The notes below the pieces were generated by a model that saw only the letters and a program-made list of their open reading frames with translations, searched no databases and was not told the origin of the DNA. Below are positions 22,288 through 33,423 of a stretch of DNA of 64,000 nt, piece by piece. The stretch is from Trissonchulus latispiculum (taxonomy: Eukaryota; Nematoda; Enoplea; Enoplida; Ironidae): NCBI GenBank assembly GCA_030248195.1, contig JASAND010011151.1:16948-80947 (forward strand). The letters are read 5' to 3'. Each line of letters begins with the position of its first letter. Position 1 is the first letter of the stretch. Both the position numbers and the translations under genes were made by a program.

Positions 22288-24465
22288 TTACACAGGGGCA
22301 GGATACCGAACCGCTTCCCGGAGGTTTTGCTCGGCCTCGCGGACCGACAGCTCATGAGGAAGCTGTGGGAAAAGTTCCCGCCGGACGATCATACAGATTT
22401 TGCCCATCCAATTCTGCCCCTTCGGATTTTCGGCAGTGAGAACTTCACGGCGGCGGGCCGGTGGCATAGCCTGCAGTTCCAAGGCGTCGTAGCCACAACT
22501 CCAGTAGGAGTCACCAGGCACCGCTTCTACCAAATAGGCCACGCCGGTGTCGTGCAACCAGCGGCGGAACTGAGGACAAGAGGCCGCTTTAGCCCGGATG
22601 ACGTCAAGCATTATGAGTGCTCGAATCAAAGAACCTGGACCCGTTTTTGCGTGCCACATCTGACGCAAGGCAGATTCTCTCGGAATCCATTTATCCATAA
22701 ACTCCTCAGCCAAATACTTGGCTTGGAACGGGCACTCCATGGAGGCCACGACTCGGGCCGGTTCCTTGAGGCCAAAGAAGTCCTCGAACTTGCGCCAATG
22801 GTACAACTGTTCGGAGGTACCGAATTTTTCCTCCCCCCATTGGATGTAGACGGGGTCGTTTGAATTTGACAAGGGATCGGGTTGGACGATCCACATGTTG
22901 GAGGCCATATTACCAGGACCCTTGAACCAGATGACTTGGCGATTCATAGCAGCTTTATGAGCCTGATTGTGGGAATGAGCCCAAACTTTGGTGACCGTAT
23001 CCTCCGCTAGAGTAGCGAGATCTTTGGTGATCTTCACGATAAATTTGACATATTTAGACGGCGGGCCACGAGCCGTGAGATACAGAGGATAGATGTTGAT
23101 AAACGGGAAAATTTTGGCCGCTGCAGAAGCCGTGGCAGCCCACAAATTGGCAGCCTGCCCTACCAGGCGAAAGGAGTCGAATTCCAGGACACCGCGACGG
23201 TAAATCGGAGGAAAGTCAAACTTAACAGTCCAACGATAGCGGTCCAGGGTTGGGTACGGAGATCCGTCTGAAGTGACGAACTTGTGCTCCGTAGGGGCGA
23301 AATGCACCTCTCAGCCCGGAAAAAGATTCCTGATGCACTGCAAAAAGCTATCATAGACATTGTCAGTCACAGCAAAAGGAATTTCATTACGACGAAAAAC
23401 GTCGTCCCAGAAGTTGTAGATTGCGATGAAATATGGGTTCAAGGAGGACCCGTCAATTTTGGACTGAAGATTTGGGAGATGAGCTATCTGCCAATAGGGC
23501 TCCGAGTGGATCCGGAAGGGAACCATATGCGGGTAGTGATGGATCAGGTAATGGATACCTGGCCAGAAAGCTTCGTCAGCCCTCTGAGGCCCCGTGTAAG
23601 GCTGGGTGCCACAAGGCAACTGCTTGTCAGAATCAGCAAAGTTGGGAGGACACTCATTGAACTTTTCTAATCCCGGAGGGATTGTGGCTAAGCCGCGTTC
23701 GCGAATAATTTTGGTGGCCTTATACGGCCCTGCCAGCGGTGCCACAATGTACTGCGGGCGCTGGTCGACTACAATAGTAGGGACTGTCTCAGAGGAAAGG
23801 GAACCCGTCACCAGGCCTGTCAAATCCAGAACCAACTTACGTGGAAACAGGAAATGGGACTCAGGCCAAACAATCTGCCTATCCGCTGGAAGATCCTCAA
23901 ACGGTGAAACCTCATATGGCGAAACCTGAAGAGGCGGAGGCTGCGGAGGCGGCACGTGTAGCTGAATCACCGGTTCCTCCTGCATAGGAACATCCAAAAC
24001 CGCAGGAATGTCCGGACGGTGGGATGGCCCAGGTTGATCCGAGACGCCCACGACCCGCACTACCGGAGCAGACGGAAGCTCGGAACCGGAGGTAGACCGC
24101 GAAGGGCCCGAACCCGGAGCCACAGCGTCCGACCCACCAGATAGCCCAGAGAGATTTAGATTCATCAAAGACGACAGTCCTCCGGCCGACGTATCCAATA
24201 GAGGGTTAACCGGGGGTTCCGGGTAAAAGATTTTGAATAAATTTGGCACGTGAGCCTTATCAATTTGAATAACAGCGTGAATGAAAGCCAAAGGTTTCCA
24301 GGTAGGTGGAATTCCCAATTTGTTAAAAATTTGGAGTTGAGTCAGCCCGTATTGTTCTAAAGCAAAAAGCTGTTGTGGGGTACTGATATCAGGCAAAAGC
24401 TGAAAAAATGAGTCCTGAGCAAGGCGACGAAAGGTGTCGTCAAGCCCAGAAACTGAAATTGACAT
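22288..24465 (-). CDS. LTR1 ORF2 with C-terminal NADAR domain and internal UGA
   Basis: ATG at 24465 starts a frame that runs to 22288, interrupted only by one TGA at 23311-23313. The N-terminal 385 residues contain a Pro/Ser-rich middle and no recognised fold. The last 340 residues contain a full NADAR domain: IQWGEEKFGTSEQLYHWRKF (with the conserved Glu), QAKYLAEEFM, MWHAKTG, LVEAVPGDSYWSCG (D-x-x-W block), and GQNWMGKICMIVRREL (the G-x-N-x-x-G block). The fold family are N-glycosidases acting on ADP-ribose or riboflavin intermediates. All blocks known to line the pocket are present, so activity is plausible. The start overlaps the end of the gag-like ORF by 26 bases in another frame. The UGA could be decay, a sequencing error, or a readthrough stop; I cannot tell. 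Confidence 0.82.
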
Positions 24466-26013
24466 ATCTAAGGCCGGAGAAAGACCAATTGGGTGAGGTC
24501 GATGGGGGTAGAAAAACGCAGGGGTGGAATAGGAACGGGCGGAAGGGGGAAGTCAACCCCTCCTGTCGGAGCCGGAGAACTGGAGCCTGAGCCGAAGAAG
24601 CAGGAACCGCAGGGGGCTGGACCACCGGAGCCATCCGCACCGAAGTTTGCGAAACAGGCGGCTGTTGTCGCGGAAACCTCGCTCGAACCGGAGTGGAACT
24701 CGGGAGAGAAAGCGTCACAGGTGGAGCAGATGTCGGAAACAGACTAGAGGTCGTGACCCCAGGAGTACCGGGACCACGATCAACAAAATAGCCACCACCC
24801 GGAATAAGACTAAAGTCCATATTAGAAGGCTCCGACTGAGCAGAAGTATGAGGCAGGCAATGCGTGAGAAACTCTTGACTGCTAGACGCACTTATACTTG
24901 ACGAGGATGGGACAGGCTCCGCAATAGAAACCTCCCCCGTAGAAGTTTGAACCACAGGTTTGCGAAGTTTTGTGGTCTTCACCGGAATAGAGACTGAAGC
25001 CGGCGGAAGCAAATTCGGAGCGGGCGCCGGGAGCGGCGAAGCAGCAGTAGCAACCGGAGCAGCGGAAGCAGCGACAGCAGCCGAAGCAACCGAAGCAGCG
25101 ACAGCAGCCGGAGGAACCGAAGGAGCGGCTGACGCAGCAGTCCGGGCGGCCAGTTTCTGGAAATATTTGCGTGAAGCTTCAGCAGCCTCCGCAGGAGCAG
25201 GTTTTTGGGGCAAATCCGCATACGCGCCCAATAGGTCATCCATGTGAAGGGTGAGACCGGAGCGTGCAGGAACGGAGCGATTCCTGGAATGAGGAAACCG
25301 CCCAGAACCGACCGCGCCCGCACCCGACCGTGGAGGAGACCTAGAGCGAGCACGCGGGTGTTCGTCAATTAACAAACGCCCAACAGACGTGTCCATAGGT
25401 GAGAGTGGAGAGTGAGGAGGAGTCCCCGGAGGAGAAGTTGGAAAACTTGCCAAATTCAACTGACTTGGCTGATGATCTACTGGTAGTTCCTCCGGGTCCT
25501 CATTTTCCTCAACCGCCCGGAAATCGTGCTCCTCCTGGAGTGCCTCCTTGGCAGGCTTCGCAGCTCCCGGAACCTTTTGCGCCTTAGTACCTAACACCGG
25601 CGGATTTGCCCGGAGGGGCGCGGAGACAAAAATTTCCTTATCCCGGACTTCAACCCCAGGAATCCGAGGGTTCTGTGCAGTAGAGACCAAAAGGTCTGGG
25701 CGAAGGAGTGCCGAGATTTTATCACCCTTACTTCTACCCTTGTTAGGCTCAAACTTGAGAAAAATCATCTGTGTAGGGTCGAAAGGAGGATCCACAACCG
25801 GAACAGGCTTATTGACAACAGGCAAACTCGACAATTCGCGCAATGCCTTTTCCAGACCCTTCTGTCCATAGGACCGCTGTTTCCGGAGCACTAAAAAGTC
25901 TTGTTCTAAGAGAGGAGAATAAAGGCACAGCATATGCACAGACATATACGTATCCCTAATCTGGACCAGCCCGTACTCTAGAACAATTTCTTCCTGTAAA
26001 GGAGTGACAGAAT
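24440..26013 (-). CDS. LTR1 gag-like ORF, C-terminal part
   Basis: Frame open from the LTR2 insertion point (26013) to 24440, about 520 residues. It starts in ordinary globular-looking sequence (SPLLEQDFLVLRKQRSYG). A basic, Pro/Ser-rich region follows, then a long Ala/Pro tract (about residues 250-300 of the 501-residue open part), then a Ser/Pro-rich tail. Removing LTR2 plus one TSD copy (7,410 bases, divisible by three) joins it in frame to the part at 33424-33949. No zinc knuckle or protease motif was seen. Calling it gag-like rests on position, as the first large ORF after the PBS, and on low-complexity composition. It could be another structural protein. Confidence 0.6.
26010..26013 (+). 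other. Target site duplication of LTR2 (left)
   Basis: GAAT directly before the left LTR of LTR2, matching GAAT at 33420-33423. Confidence 0.75.
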
Positions 26014-26408
26014 TGTTAAAAACCTACTTTACTGACTGTTAATCCACCCTAAATTACCTTATTAGTCTTTCATGAATGATCAACGTAATCGGTATAAACA
26101 GCAACCATCTAGCTTATATAAGGTAGCTTAATTGCTTATGTAATCAGTTGTAGTGTAATCGTCGTTGTGACCAGTCGGCCTGTTGAGCCATCCTTTGTAT
26201 TACTGCCATATTTCTTATTTGCCATTAAAGAGTTCGTAAGTTCTTAATAAATTATGATGGTTATTTATCTTTATTAGGGCATCTTTAGTTAGGGATACTT
26301 AATTTCTTTGAAGCGAGTTGCACTCTAGGTAGGACCTGAGTAGAACCTGCTATCGTTTCGCCATCTAAGTACCGGTTTGGTTGCCGGACAGTAAACCGGT
26401 AGTTAACA
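26014..26408 (+). repeat. LTR2 5' LTR
   Basis: 395 bp. It contains a TATA-like TATATAA at about 26115-26121 and a polyadenylation signal AATAAA at 26246-26251, in the usual U3/R order. Confidence 0.88.
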
Positions 26409-26410
26409 TT

Positions 26411-26426
26411 TGGCGACCATGACAGG
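26411..26426 (+). other. Primer binding site of LTR2
   Basis: TGGCGACCATGACAGG begins two bases inside the left LTR, the normal place for the tRNA primer site. The same TGGCGACC core is seen in LTR1 and in the LTR at 62745-63134. Confidence 0.6.
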
Positions 26427-28284
26427 ACCACTGTCCGGTTTGCTAAATTGAAAATGTTTCAAATTTCGTGATTTTTCAAAAACGATTTTTGAACTTAATT
26501 TTGCGATTTATTGAAACAAGTTTGTATTTTTAGAATCGCAAAAATTAGGAGAATCTTTTAAACCGCTTTTTAGTTAAGTTTGAAGACTTTTAAATTCTCC
26601 TATTGTGTAGGGTGCAACTCTGAAAAATGTCAAATTTTGAAAAGTCGGGAAAGTCCGTTGGGGGACTTGTCCTACCCCCACCCCCACCCCCCCCCCCCCA
26701 GAAGTTTTGAGTTGGGGGACGGCTTAGAAACTGATACTGCGTTATTGGGGCAGCCCAATAACCTATTTTGCAGTAAATTTTAGGTCGATTTAAAGAAGGA
26801 TCCTAAACCCCCCACCCCCCACCCCCAAGACGGGAGAAAAATTTTGAAAATTTTTGTAGTTAGGAAAATTTTTCGTGGGCTTTTCCACAACTTTTGTGCC
26901 GAATTTTCTCGATACTGAGAAACCTTGACACGAAGGAGAAGCAACAGAAGCTGAACTTGGAGCATAAATTGCAAAATTATTGCAAAAATTGCCAAGTTTT
27001 GGTAAATTTTTGTACCCCCCAAGGGCAAATTTTGTCAAAATTTGCTAATTTTCGCCTAAATAAAATTTGTGGGTACTCCCCAAGTGTTGTATAATTTTTG
27101 GGGTCCCGTAATTGCTAGAATTTCGCAATTTTAGGCACTTTTTGAGCAAAATTTTGACCCCCCCCAAACCCTCCAAAAGGTTAATTTTCGTCGAATTGTG
27201 GCAGATTTTTTTCTGAATATTTTTCTGGGAACCTCCCAAGCGTCGTATAATTTTTGGGGACCCATAATCGCCAAAATTTCGAAGTTTCGGAAATTTTAGG
27301 ATAAAATTTCGAAACTCCCAATCGACAAAAAAATCGATTTTTGGACGATTTTTAGGCCGAATTGCTTCAAATAACGACCGTCCTAGACGCAAAGCGTCGT
27401 TCTAGGAGGATTTTCGACCGATTTTTGTGTCAAAAACGTAATTTCGATTTGATTTTGTACTCCCCCCACCCCCCAAATCACCAATTTTTGGACATATTTT
27501 GTTGAAAAATTTTCATTATCAACGCAAATGTCCTCCATAACAATATTCCCAACCCCCCCCTACTTGTGATTTAATCAGGAACGTTATTTTGTCTTTTGAA
27601 GCAATTTTGCCGACGAATTTTGCAATTTTTTTTGTATACGTATATAAGGCCGATTGAGGTCAAATTTGTGTTATTTTCGACAAATTTTTGAGGTTTTTTT
27701 TGTATTTTTGGGTAGATTTGAGGCAAACTTCGGTTTTGTGCGCGCGTAAGCATTAATATCGGAGCAGACGCATATTGTGTTGGTCTTGTTTTTCTGAAAA
27801 AAAAATGCATTTTTAGACGGATTTTTGACGAAATTTTGACATTTGGAAACATACGTACTTTAGAAAACTGTTAGTTTTGGTCGATTTTAAGCAAACAGAG
27901 GGTCGCACATGCACTATATATGCTGCTTTCGTGTAATTATGCCCATTTTGGGAAAGAAATGTGCCTCCTCCCCAGTTGTTTTCGTCGACAATTTTCACTT
28001 TTTTCTGTTTTTGAGCAAATTTTGCTATTTTTTCGGCGCAATTCCATTTTTTCTTCTGAAACGAAGTATTTTTGTCAGTTTTGCGTTGGTATACGTACAA
28101 TTCGTTGTTTTGAATACATTTTGACGTGTTTTTGTAGCCAAGTATACGTAATACGTATATATCGACACATTTACGGTTTTTTTCGGCATGCCCCCCGAAG
28201 TTGCTTTTCTTTTTTTTAGATTTTTCTGTTATAATTGTTGACTCGGTTTTTCTTTTTCGATTTATTAGTCCATTATAGTTTGTA
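26427..28284 (+). other. LTR2 5' leader
   Basis: About 1.9 kb with no long ORF, a T-rich background and repeated C/G runs. The CG-containing phrase ATTTTTGGGG recurs, and small ORFs on both strands are not coding-like. The leader of the element at 48.8-50.9 kb has similar composition. Confidence 0.5.
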
Positions 28285-30057
28285 ATGCGCAATTATAGCC
28301 ACATTTGCCGCAATAATTTGTCTACAAGACAGTTTCGTTCTTGTTTTTTCTGTCACAAAGTTGGCCATTTAATGGCTACGTGTCCCATACGTACGTATAG
28401 TTTTCGATCCCGATTTTCGTTTAATGCACATTCACGTGATGTTTCAAGCAGTTTACGCTATCCTAATTCTGCGTTTTCACGTAAAACTACGAATTTTTCA
28501 TCTAATTTGTCGTTTTCACCGAGATACGTACGTAATCCCAGAAATGGTTTTTCTCCCCCAAGTTTGCTCAGTATATACGTTCCCCCACCCATCAGATGTT
28601 TTTCGTGGGGTTTTTTCTGTTTTCCAAACACGAATTCAGACCATTTGAGAAGTATAAATTATGGAATTCGCTATAGTGACAATTTCGCCCCCCTTGCATA
28701 TCCCCAATTTCAAACTGTTTCTGGTCGAAATTCAAGTTCTGCGCACAGAAACGAATCCAATGTTATTCCTAGTTGTGGCCTAGTAAACTACACCAGAAAC
28801 AACCATTCTTTTCGTCCTAACCCTCAGACTTCTTTTTCTAGGTCGAAAAATCCATCGAAAAACGGTCATTTTCGAACCTTTGATGTACGTCCAGATTTTT
28901 CGGGCGAAAAATTTTTTGCGAAGTGGCAGAACCAAACAAAGTTTATGACTAAGAGTAGCTCTATGAACTGCTACTATAACCGATATTCGTTTCCTAGATT
29001 TGTTTCTCCAAAATTTTTTACAGGCCAAAACGTTTTTCAATATGGCCATAGTGCTATTTGGCCCGAATCTCAAAATATTTCTGGTCGATTTGCAAAATTG
29101 GGCCCTCAGAGTCAAGTGAACAGTAGTTTTAGGCCAAGCACCATGCGCTGGAACAGAATTTCACGTTTGTATTCCTCGAATTTTGCTTCTTGTGGTCGAA
29201 ATTTTGGAAAATATACGTTTTTGACCCCCCAAAACAGGTCATACCTCCCCAAACGTAAATCCACTTGTTTGAACGGGTTTTCTTCGAATAATTTTGATAA
29301 GTCCTACGGTATTTCGAAGCAGGCAGATAGTCTGGGCAGAAAATGCCAAGACCATAATTTTTCGTGCTCAAGGTCCCAGGTTTCGACTATTTCAAATTCG
29401 ACCTTATGTTCACTGGAGTCTGATTATTTGGACAAGAGCCATGAAGCGACTTCTTCAGGACACAATGGTCTCAATGATGGCATATCTCTTGCTGTGAAAG
29501 ACTTGGAACACTATGACCCTTGCATGGACTTTATTGGAACAAGCATTGCCCCTTCCATTAATGATGAACCTTTGGATTCTGTACTAAGTTATCAGCAGCC
29601 TACAGTTGGAAAGGCTAAACAGAGTGGAAGTCTCAAAGCAAAGCAAGATTTGAAGACAAAGTGGATACGTGTCCCTGATCCTGATTTCCCTGGAAGACAT
29701 TTAACTATGGAAGTATACGTATTACCTTCAAGTGAAGATTCTTTTGAACAGTTAGAGAATGGCAGAAGCAAAGTGAAATCTAACAAAGCTCTTGCGAATA
29801 GTGGCTCAATGAGTGATACTTCAGCTTTTATGGGAACTGTATTGACTATTGCCCCAAAGAATTATGATTATGGTTTGGGTTTATTGTTTGATGAAGAAAA
29901 GGGCAATTCAAGTGCTGAAGATGTGGAAAAAAGCACTTATGATAAGCTGAAGCAAAATACGTATATGGAAAATGGACTTGGTTTGGAAAAGTCCGATATG
30001 ATTATTACTTCTCAGCCACGAGCTTTGTCATCGCCTTTCTCTACGGTCAGATCTTGA
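28285..30057 (+). CDS. LTR2 gag-like protein with one zinc knuckle
   Basis: 590-residue intact ORF. A CCHC knuckle CFFCHKVGHLMATC (C-x2-C-x3-GH-x4-C) lies near residues 20-33, as in retroviral nucleocapsid. A long Ser/Asn/Arg/Phe-rich, low-complexity stretch (about 40-380) follows, and then a more ordinary acidic part containing VPDPDFPGRH. That DPDFP block has a close match (VLDPDFPDKLL) in the right-arm gag remnant near 55990, which suggests a shared gag family. The knuckle is unusually close to the N-terminus, so the capsid part of gag may be lost or encoded in the leader in another form. The ATG at 28285 is the first in frame. Confidence 0.7.
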   Translation: MRNYSHICRNNLSTRQFRSCFFCHKVGHLMATCPIRTYSFRSRFSFNAHSRDVSSSLRYPNSAFSRKTTNFSSNLSFSPRYVRNPRNGFSPPSLLSIYVPPPIRCFSWGFFCFPNTNSDHLRSINYGIRYSDNFAPLAYPQFQTVSGRNSSSAHRNESNVIPSCGLVNYTRNNHSFRPNPQTSFSRSKNPSKNGHFRTFDVRPDFSGEKFFAKWQNQTKFMTKSSSMNCYYNRYSFPRFVSPKFFTGQNVFQYGHSAIWPESQNISGRFAKLGPQSQVNSSFRPSTMRWNRISRLYSSNFASCGRNFGKYTFLTPQNRSYLPKRKSTCLNGFSSNNFDKSYGISKQADSLGRKCQDHNFSCSRSQVSTISNSTLCSLESDYLDKSHEATSSGHNGLNDGISLAVKDLEHYDPCMDFIGTSIAPSINDEPLDSVLSYQQPTVGKAKQSGSLKAKQDLKTKWIRVPDPDFPGRHLTMEVYVLPSSEDSFEQLENGRSKVKSNKALANSGSMSDTSAFMGTVLTIAPKNYDYGLGLLFDEEKGNSSAEDVEKSTYDKLKQNTYMENGLGLEKSDMIITSQPRALSSPFSTVRS

Positions 30058-33012
30058 CATTAGATATACGTATATAGCAGATGTACGTATAAAAGCCGTA
30101 ATGAAAAGTGGTATTATTCTTTACGGTCATCGGGTTGTATATCGTTATTTTTTGCGTGCTAAGTGCAAGTTTTCCTTCACATAGTACGTAGCTACCCACA
30201 ATGCTCCTAGTCGTATAAACATATGACTAGTGCTGTCGTCTGGTAGCGTGTATCGCTTGTATTTTGTTTTTCATATTTTTTACTTTTCGCACTACTTTTG
30301 GTCTAATTCTACTAATTGTTCATCTGAATTACTTGAAAGCTAATCTTTGTGGAATTTTTTTTACTAAAGCAGTTGTTTTGCTAGTTTACTACTTTGAAGT
30401 ATTGGAAGTCATTTAAAAGCAAGCAATTTATTAATTTGTTGTTGTTGTTGTGTTGAAGAAGAAGAAGTAATCTTCAGAGGCTAAATATCTACATGTAATC
30501 TTAAAACGCCTCATTATTTTGTTTCGAAGACGAATTTACTGGTATTCAGTTGGAATTAGCTTGCTATAGTCAATTTGTGAGTATTTTTGATAGTACGGAT
30601 AGTGCATAGTCACTTTTACATACGGTTTGTTATTAGTCAAGTTTAGTATTTTGTGCGCATGGATTGCGAGAAGTCACTTTTGTACTGTTAGTCAGTTTTG
30701 GTTTTGTTTTTCTTTATTAATCATGATTAATCAGAGTTACAGTTTTTCGATTCTTTATTAATTTGGCATTTATTATTCTACTTCATTGTTTTTGTATTTT
30801 GCATTTTGTATCTGTTATCAGTAATAATATGCATATACAGCAAAAAGCCCATAAAAAGAATGATGCTGTAAATAGAGACGCAGAGAAAATTCAGGCATCT
30901 CAAAAGAGGCAAAACGAGTCCTATATATATTAAAAGGACCAATAAAAATAAGATGCCAGCGTCTATAAATATGTGTGTTTAGTAGCTAGGTTTTTGTTTT
31001 TGTTTTTGTTGTTTTGTATTTTGTTACGTAAACCAGCAAGCTAATTCTTTACTTCTTTATTTCTGTAATTCTGTAACTTCGTATTTTGTATTCTGTATTT
31101 TGACTTCTTTCGAACTTTTTGAACTTTGAATTTCTCGTTAATTCTAAAAATTTGTTATAAAGCTTCTTTATTCTAAATTCTGTTATGTTTCTCTTTGTAT
31201 TTTCACTGTATTCTATATATTTGCTTTGTAATTTTGGCAGTAGATTAGAGCAGTATACTTATTCTCTCTTTTTATTTTAACACCTAACTCAGCTCAAGCC
31301 ATTTCGGTGTAAAGTAGCTCTTATCTTTTGTAAACCATCTTTTCTTTTCTATCTTGAATTTAGTTTTTAAAATCTCGGACAAAAAGGGTACTCAAGATGT
31401 ATTTATGTGTTTGGTGTAATTAAGTAGTTTTTTCTTTTTGAGTGAAGCTTTAGTCAATTGTAAAAACGTGATCTTGTAAAACCTTAGAAAATTCTTTTCT
31501 TTTCTCTTTTCTATCTCTATCTTTTCTCTTTTCTATTAGATCTTTATTTACAAAACTTTGAATCTCTTAGGTTGACTACGAGTAGTTTTATGGTGGTGAA
31601 TGCTTTATCTATTTTCAGCTATGCAGCTATATTCCATCTCGAATGCATTCCACCCAACGGTGCTTCATGCTCAATCTCAAGGCCTTACATCAGCCGACAT
31701 CTTTGAGAATTATTTAACTGCCATAATATTTTTGTTCTTTTTGATTTGTGTCTTTAAATTTTGTGCTTTATTTTTGTCTGTAGTTTGTTAGTACGTAGTT
31801 AGTTAGATATTTTCTCTATTTCTGTCTATCTTTCTTTGTGTGTTGAGCTTTGATTTTGTATAGTATTTGGATTATTTTTGGCTTTGTCAGGATAGGATAT
31901 GTGTTGTTTTTTTGTGTTTTTACTCGATGGTACTCGTATTTTTTGCCAGGGGATGAAGCTGTAATTTGAAATTAGTTATAGTGGTTTTTGTGGTTTAGTT
32001 GTGTGAGTTTAGGTTACTTTGAAATTTGCTATCTTTCGGACAAATTAAATTCTTGAACTTTTCTTATTTTGGATCTTTAAGTTAGGTTTATTTAGGGTTT
32101 ATTTAGGTTTGTTTGTTGTGTTGAAATTTGTTTTCTCTAAACTACCATTTCGGTAATGCAATTCATTGATGCTAAGGGCATTTATGCCAAGGTCCAAGAG
32201 TTGAGTTAGAATGGATTGTACTGATACGGTAGTTTCTGTTCTGCTTATTACCTTTATCTGTTGAATCTGTGAATCTGTAGTTTATCTGTATTGTTTCTTT
32301 TTCTTTGTATTGTACAGTAATTGAATTTTGTATTGTTAGCGTAAGCTATATTTATCTATAAAATGTACAGTTTGATGCCATGTAATAAGATTCATTATCA
32401 ACCTATTTGTTTGTCAGTATTATGTCGTATTTAGCTTTCTTTTTCACTGTTGTAAAGGTAAGATGTATTGAATCTGTTGTAAAGGTAACTTGTGTTTTTG
32501 ACTGTGTATAGGATAATTGTCGTATATTAATCTTGTAAAGCAGTGAATTTTTGTATTGTGCGCGCTATATAAGTACTTGTAAGTGTGATTGATTTGTGTG
32601 TATTGTGGTTTTGTGTGTTTGTGTGGATTTATTTAATAGTGGCTTTAGGGTACTTGTTTTTCTATTGTGGGATCTTTCTTCTTCTTAGTGAACTTACGTT
32701 TCTTTTTGTTTTTCTAAATTGGATTACAGTTAGTCTAATATTGTTATCAAGTTTACGTTCAATGTGAAACATCTACCCCTACGTTTCGAGGTTACTTGTA
32801 TTTTGACTACCAATAGCTACCAAATCTTTCTTTCTTTGAAGTTCTTTCTTTCACTCTTATGTGGGCATCTGAATGGCGCACAGCACGGTGTTGCACGGTT
32901 TAGGTCCGCTCATACGGAGTTGGAAATGGGACTTTACTTACTTTTTATTCTTTACTCGAATTACGGTAGCACTCTCGTTATCTTGGAATTTTATCAGGCG
33001 CTAAAATCATTT
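30058..33012 (+). other. LTR2 long 3' non-coding region
   Basis: Nearly 3 kb of T-rich DNA with no ORF above 90 residues. It contains a GTT/GAA microsatellite (30440-30466) and many TTTT runs. The expected position of pol is empty. Confidence 0.6.
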
Positions 33013-33024
33013 CCAGGGGGATGA
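33013..33024 (+). other. Polypurine tract of LTR2
   Basis: AGGGGGATGA directly before the right LTR. Confidence 0.5.
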
Positions 33025-33419
33025 TGTTAAAAACCTACTTTACTGACTGTTAATCCACCCTAAATTACCTTATTAATCTTTCATGAATGATCAACGTAAT
33101 CGGTATAAACAGCAACCATCTAGCTTATATAAGGTAGCTTAATTGCTTATGTAATCAGTTGTAGTGTAATCGTCGTTGTGACCAGTCGGCCTGTTGAGCC
33201 ATCCTTTGTATTACTGCCATATTTCTTATTTGCCATTAAAGAGTCCGTAAGTTCTTAATAAATTATGATGGTTATTTATCTTTATTAGGGCATCTTTAGT
33301 TAGGGATACTTAATTTCTTTGAAGCGAGTTGCACTCTAGGTGGGACCTGAGTAGAACCTGCTATCGTTTCGCCATCTAAGTACCGGTTTGGTTGCCGGAC
33401 AGTAAACCGGTAGTTAACA
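33025..33419 (+). repeat. LTR2 3' LTR
   Basis: 395 bp, differing from the 5' copy at three bases (in TTAGTC/TTAATC, GTTCG/GTCCG and GGTAGG/GGTGGG). AATAAA at about 33257-33262. Confidence 0.88.
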
Positions 33420-33423
33420 GAAT

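Larger units (their letters stand above)
26014..33419 (+). mobile_element. LTR2: gag-only LTR retroelement nested in LTR1
   Basis: 395-bp LTRs at 26014-26408 and 33025-33419 differ at three positions by my count. Both start TGTTAAAAACC and end GTAGTTAACA. A PBS-like TTTGGCGACCATGACAGG follows the left LTR, and a purine run CCAGGGGGATGA precedes the right one, so the coding strand is plus. TSD is GAAT. The 6.6-kb interior holds a single substantial ORF (28285-30057) with a CCHC zinc knuckle and nothing like pol. It resembles the gag-only terminal-repeat class described in plants. Confidence 0.88.

Noticed and set aside
22327..22863. 178-residue plus-strand ORF
   Set aside because: Lies opposite the minus-strand NADAR coding region, which explains the absence of stops.
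24960..25247. Plus-strand ORF of Ala/Glu-rich residues
   Set aside because: Shadow of the Ala/Pro tract in the minus-strand gag-like ORF.
27045..28292. Minus-strand ORFs in the LTR2 leader
   Set aside because: T-rich leader read backward gives Lys/Asn-rich frames; there is no coding block, and the element is plus-strand.
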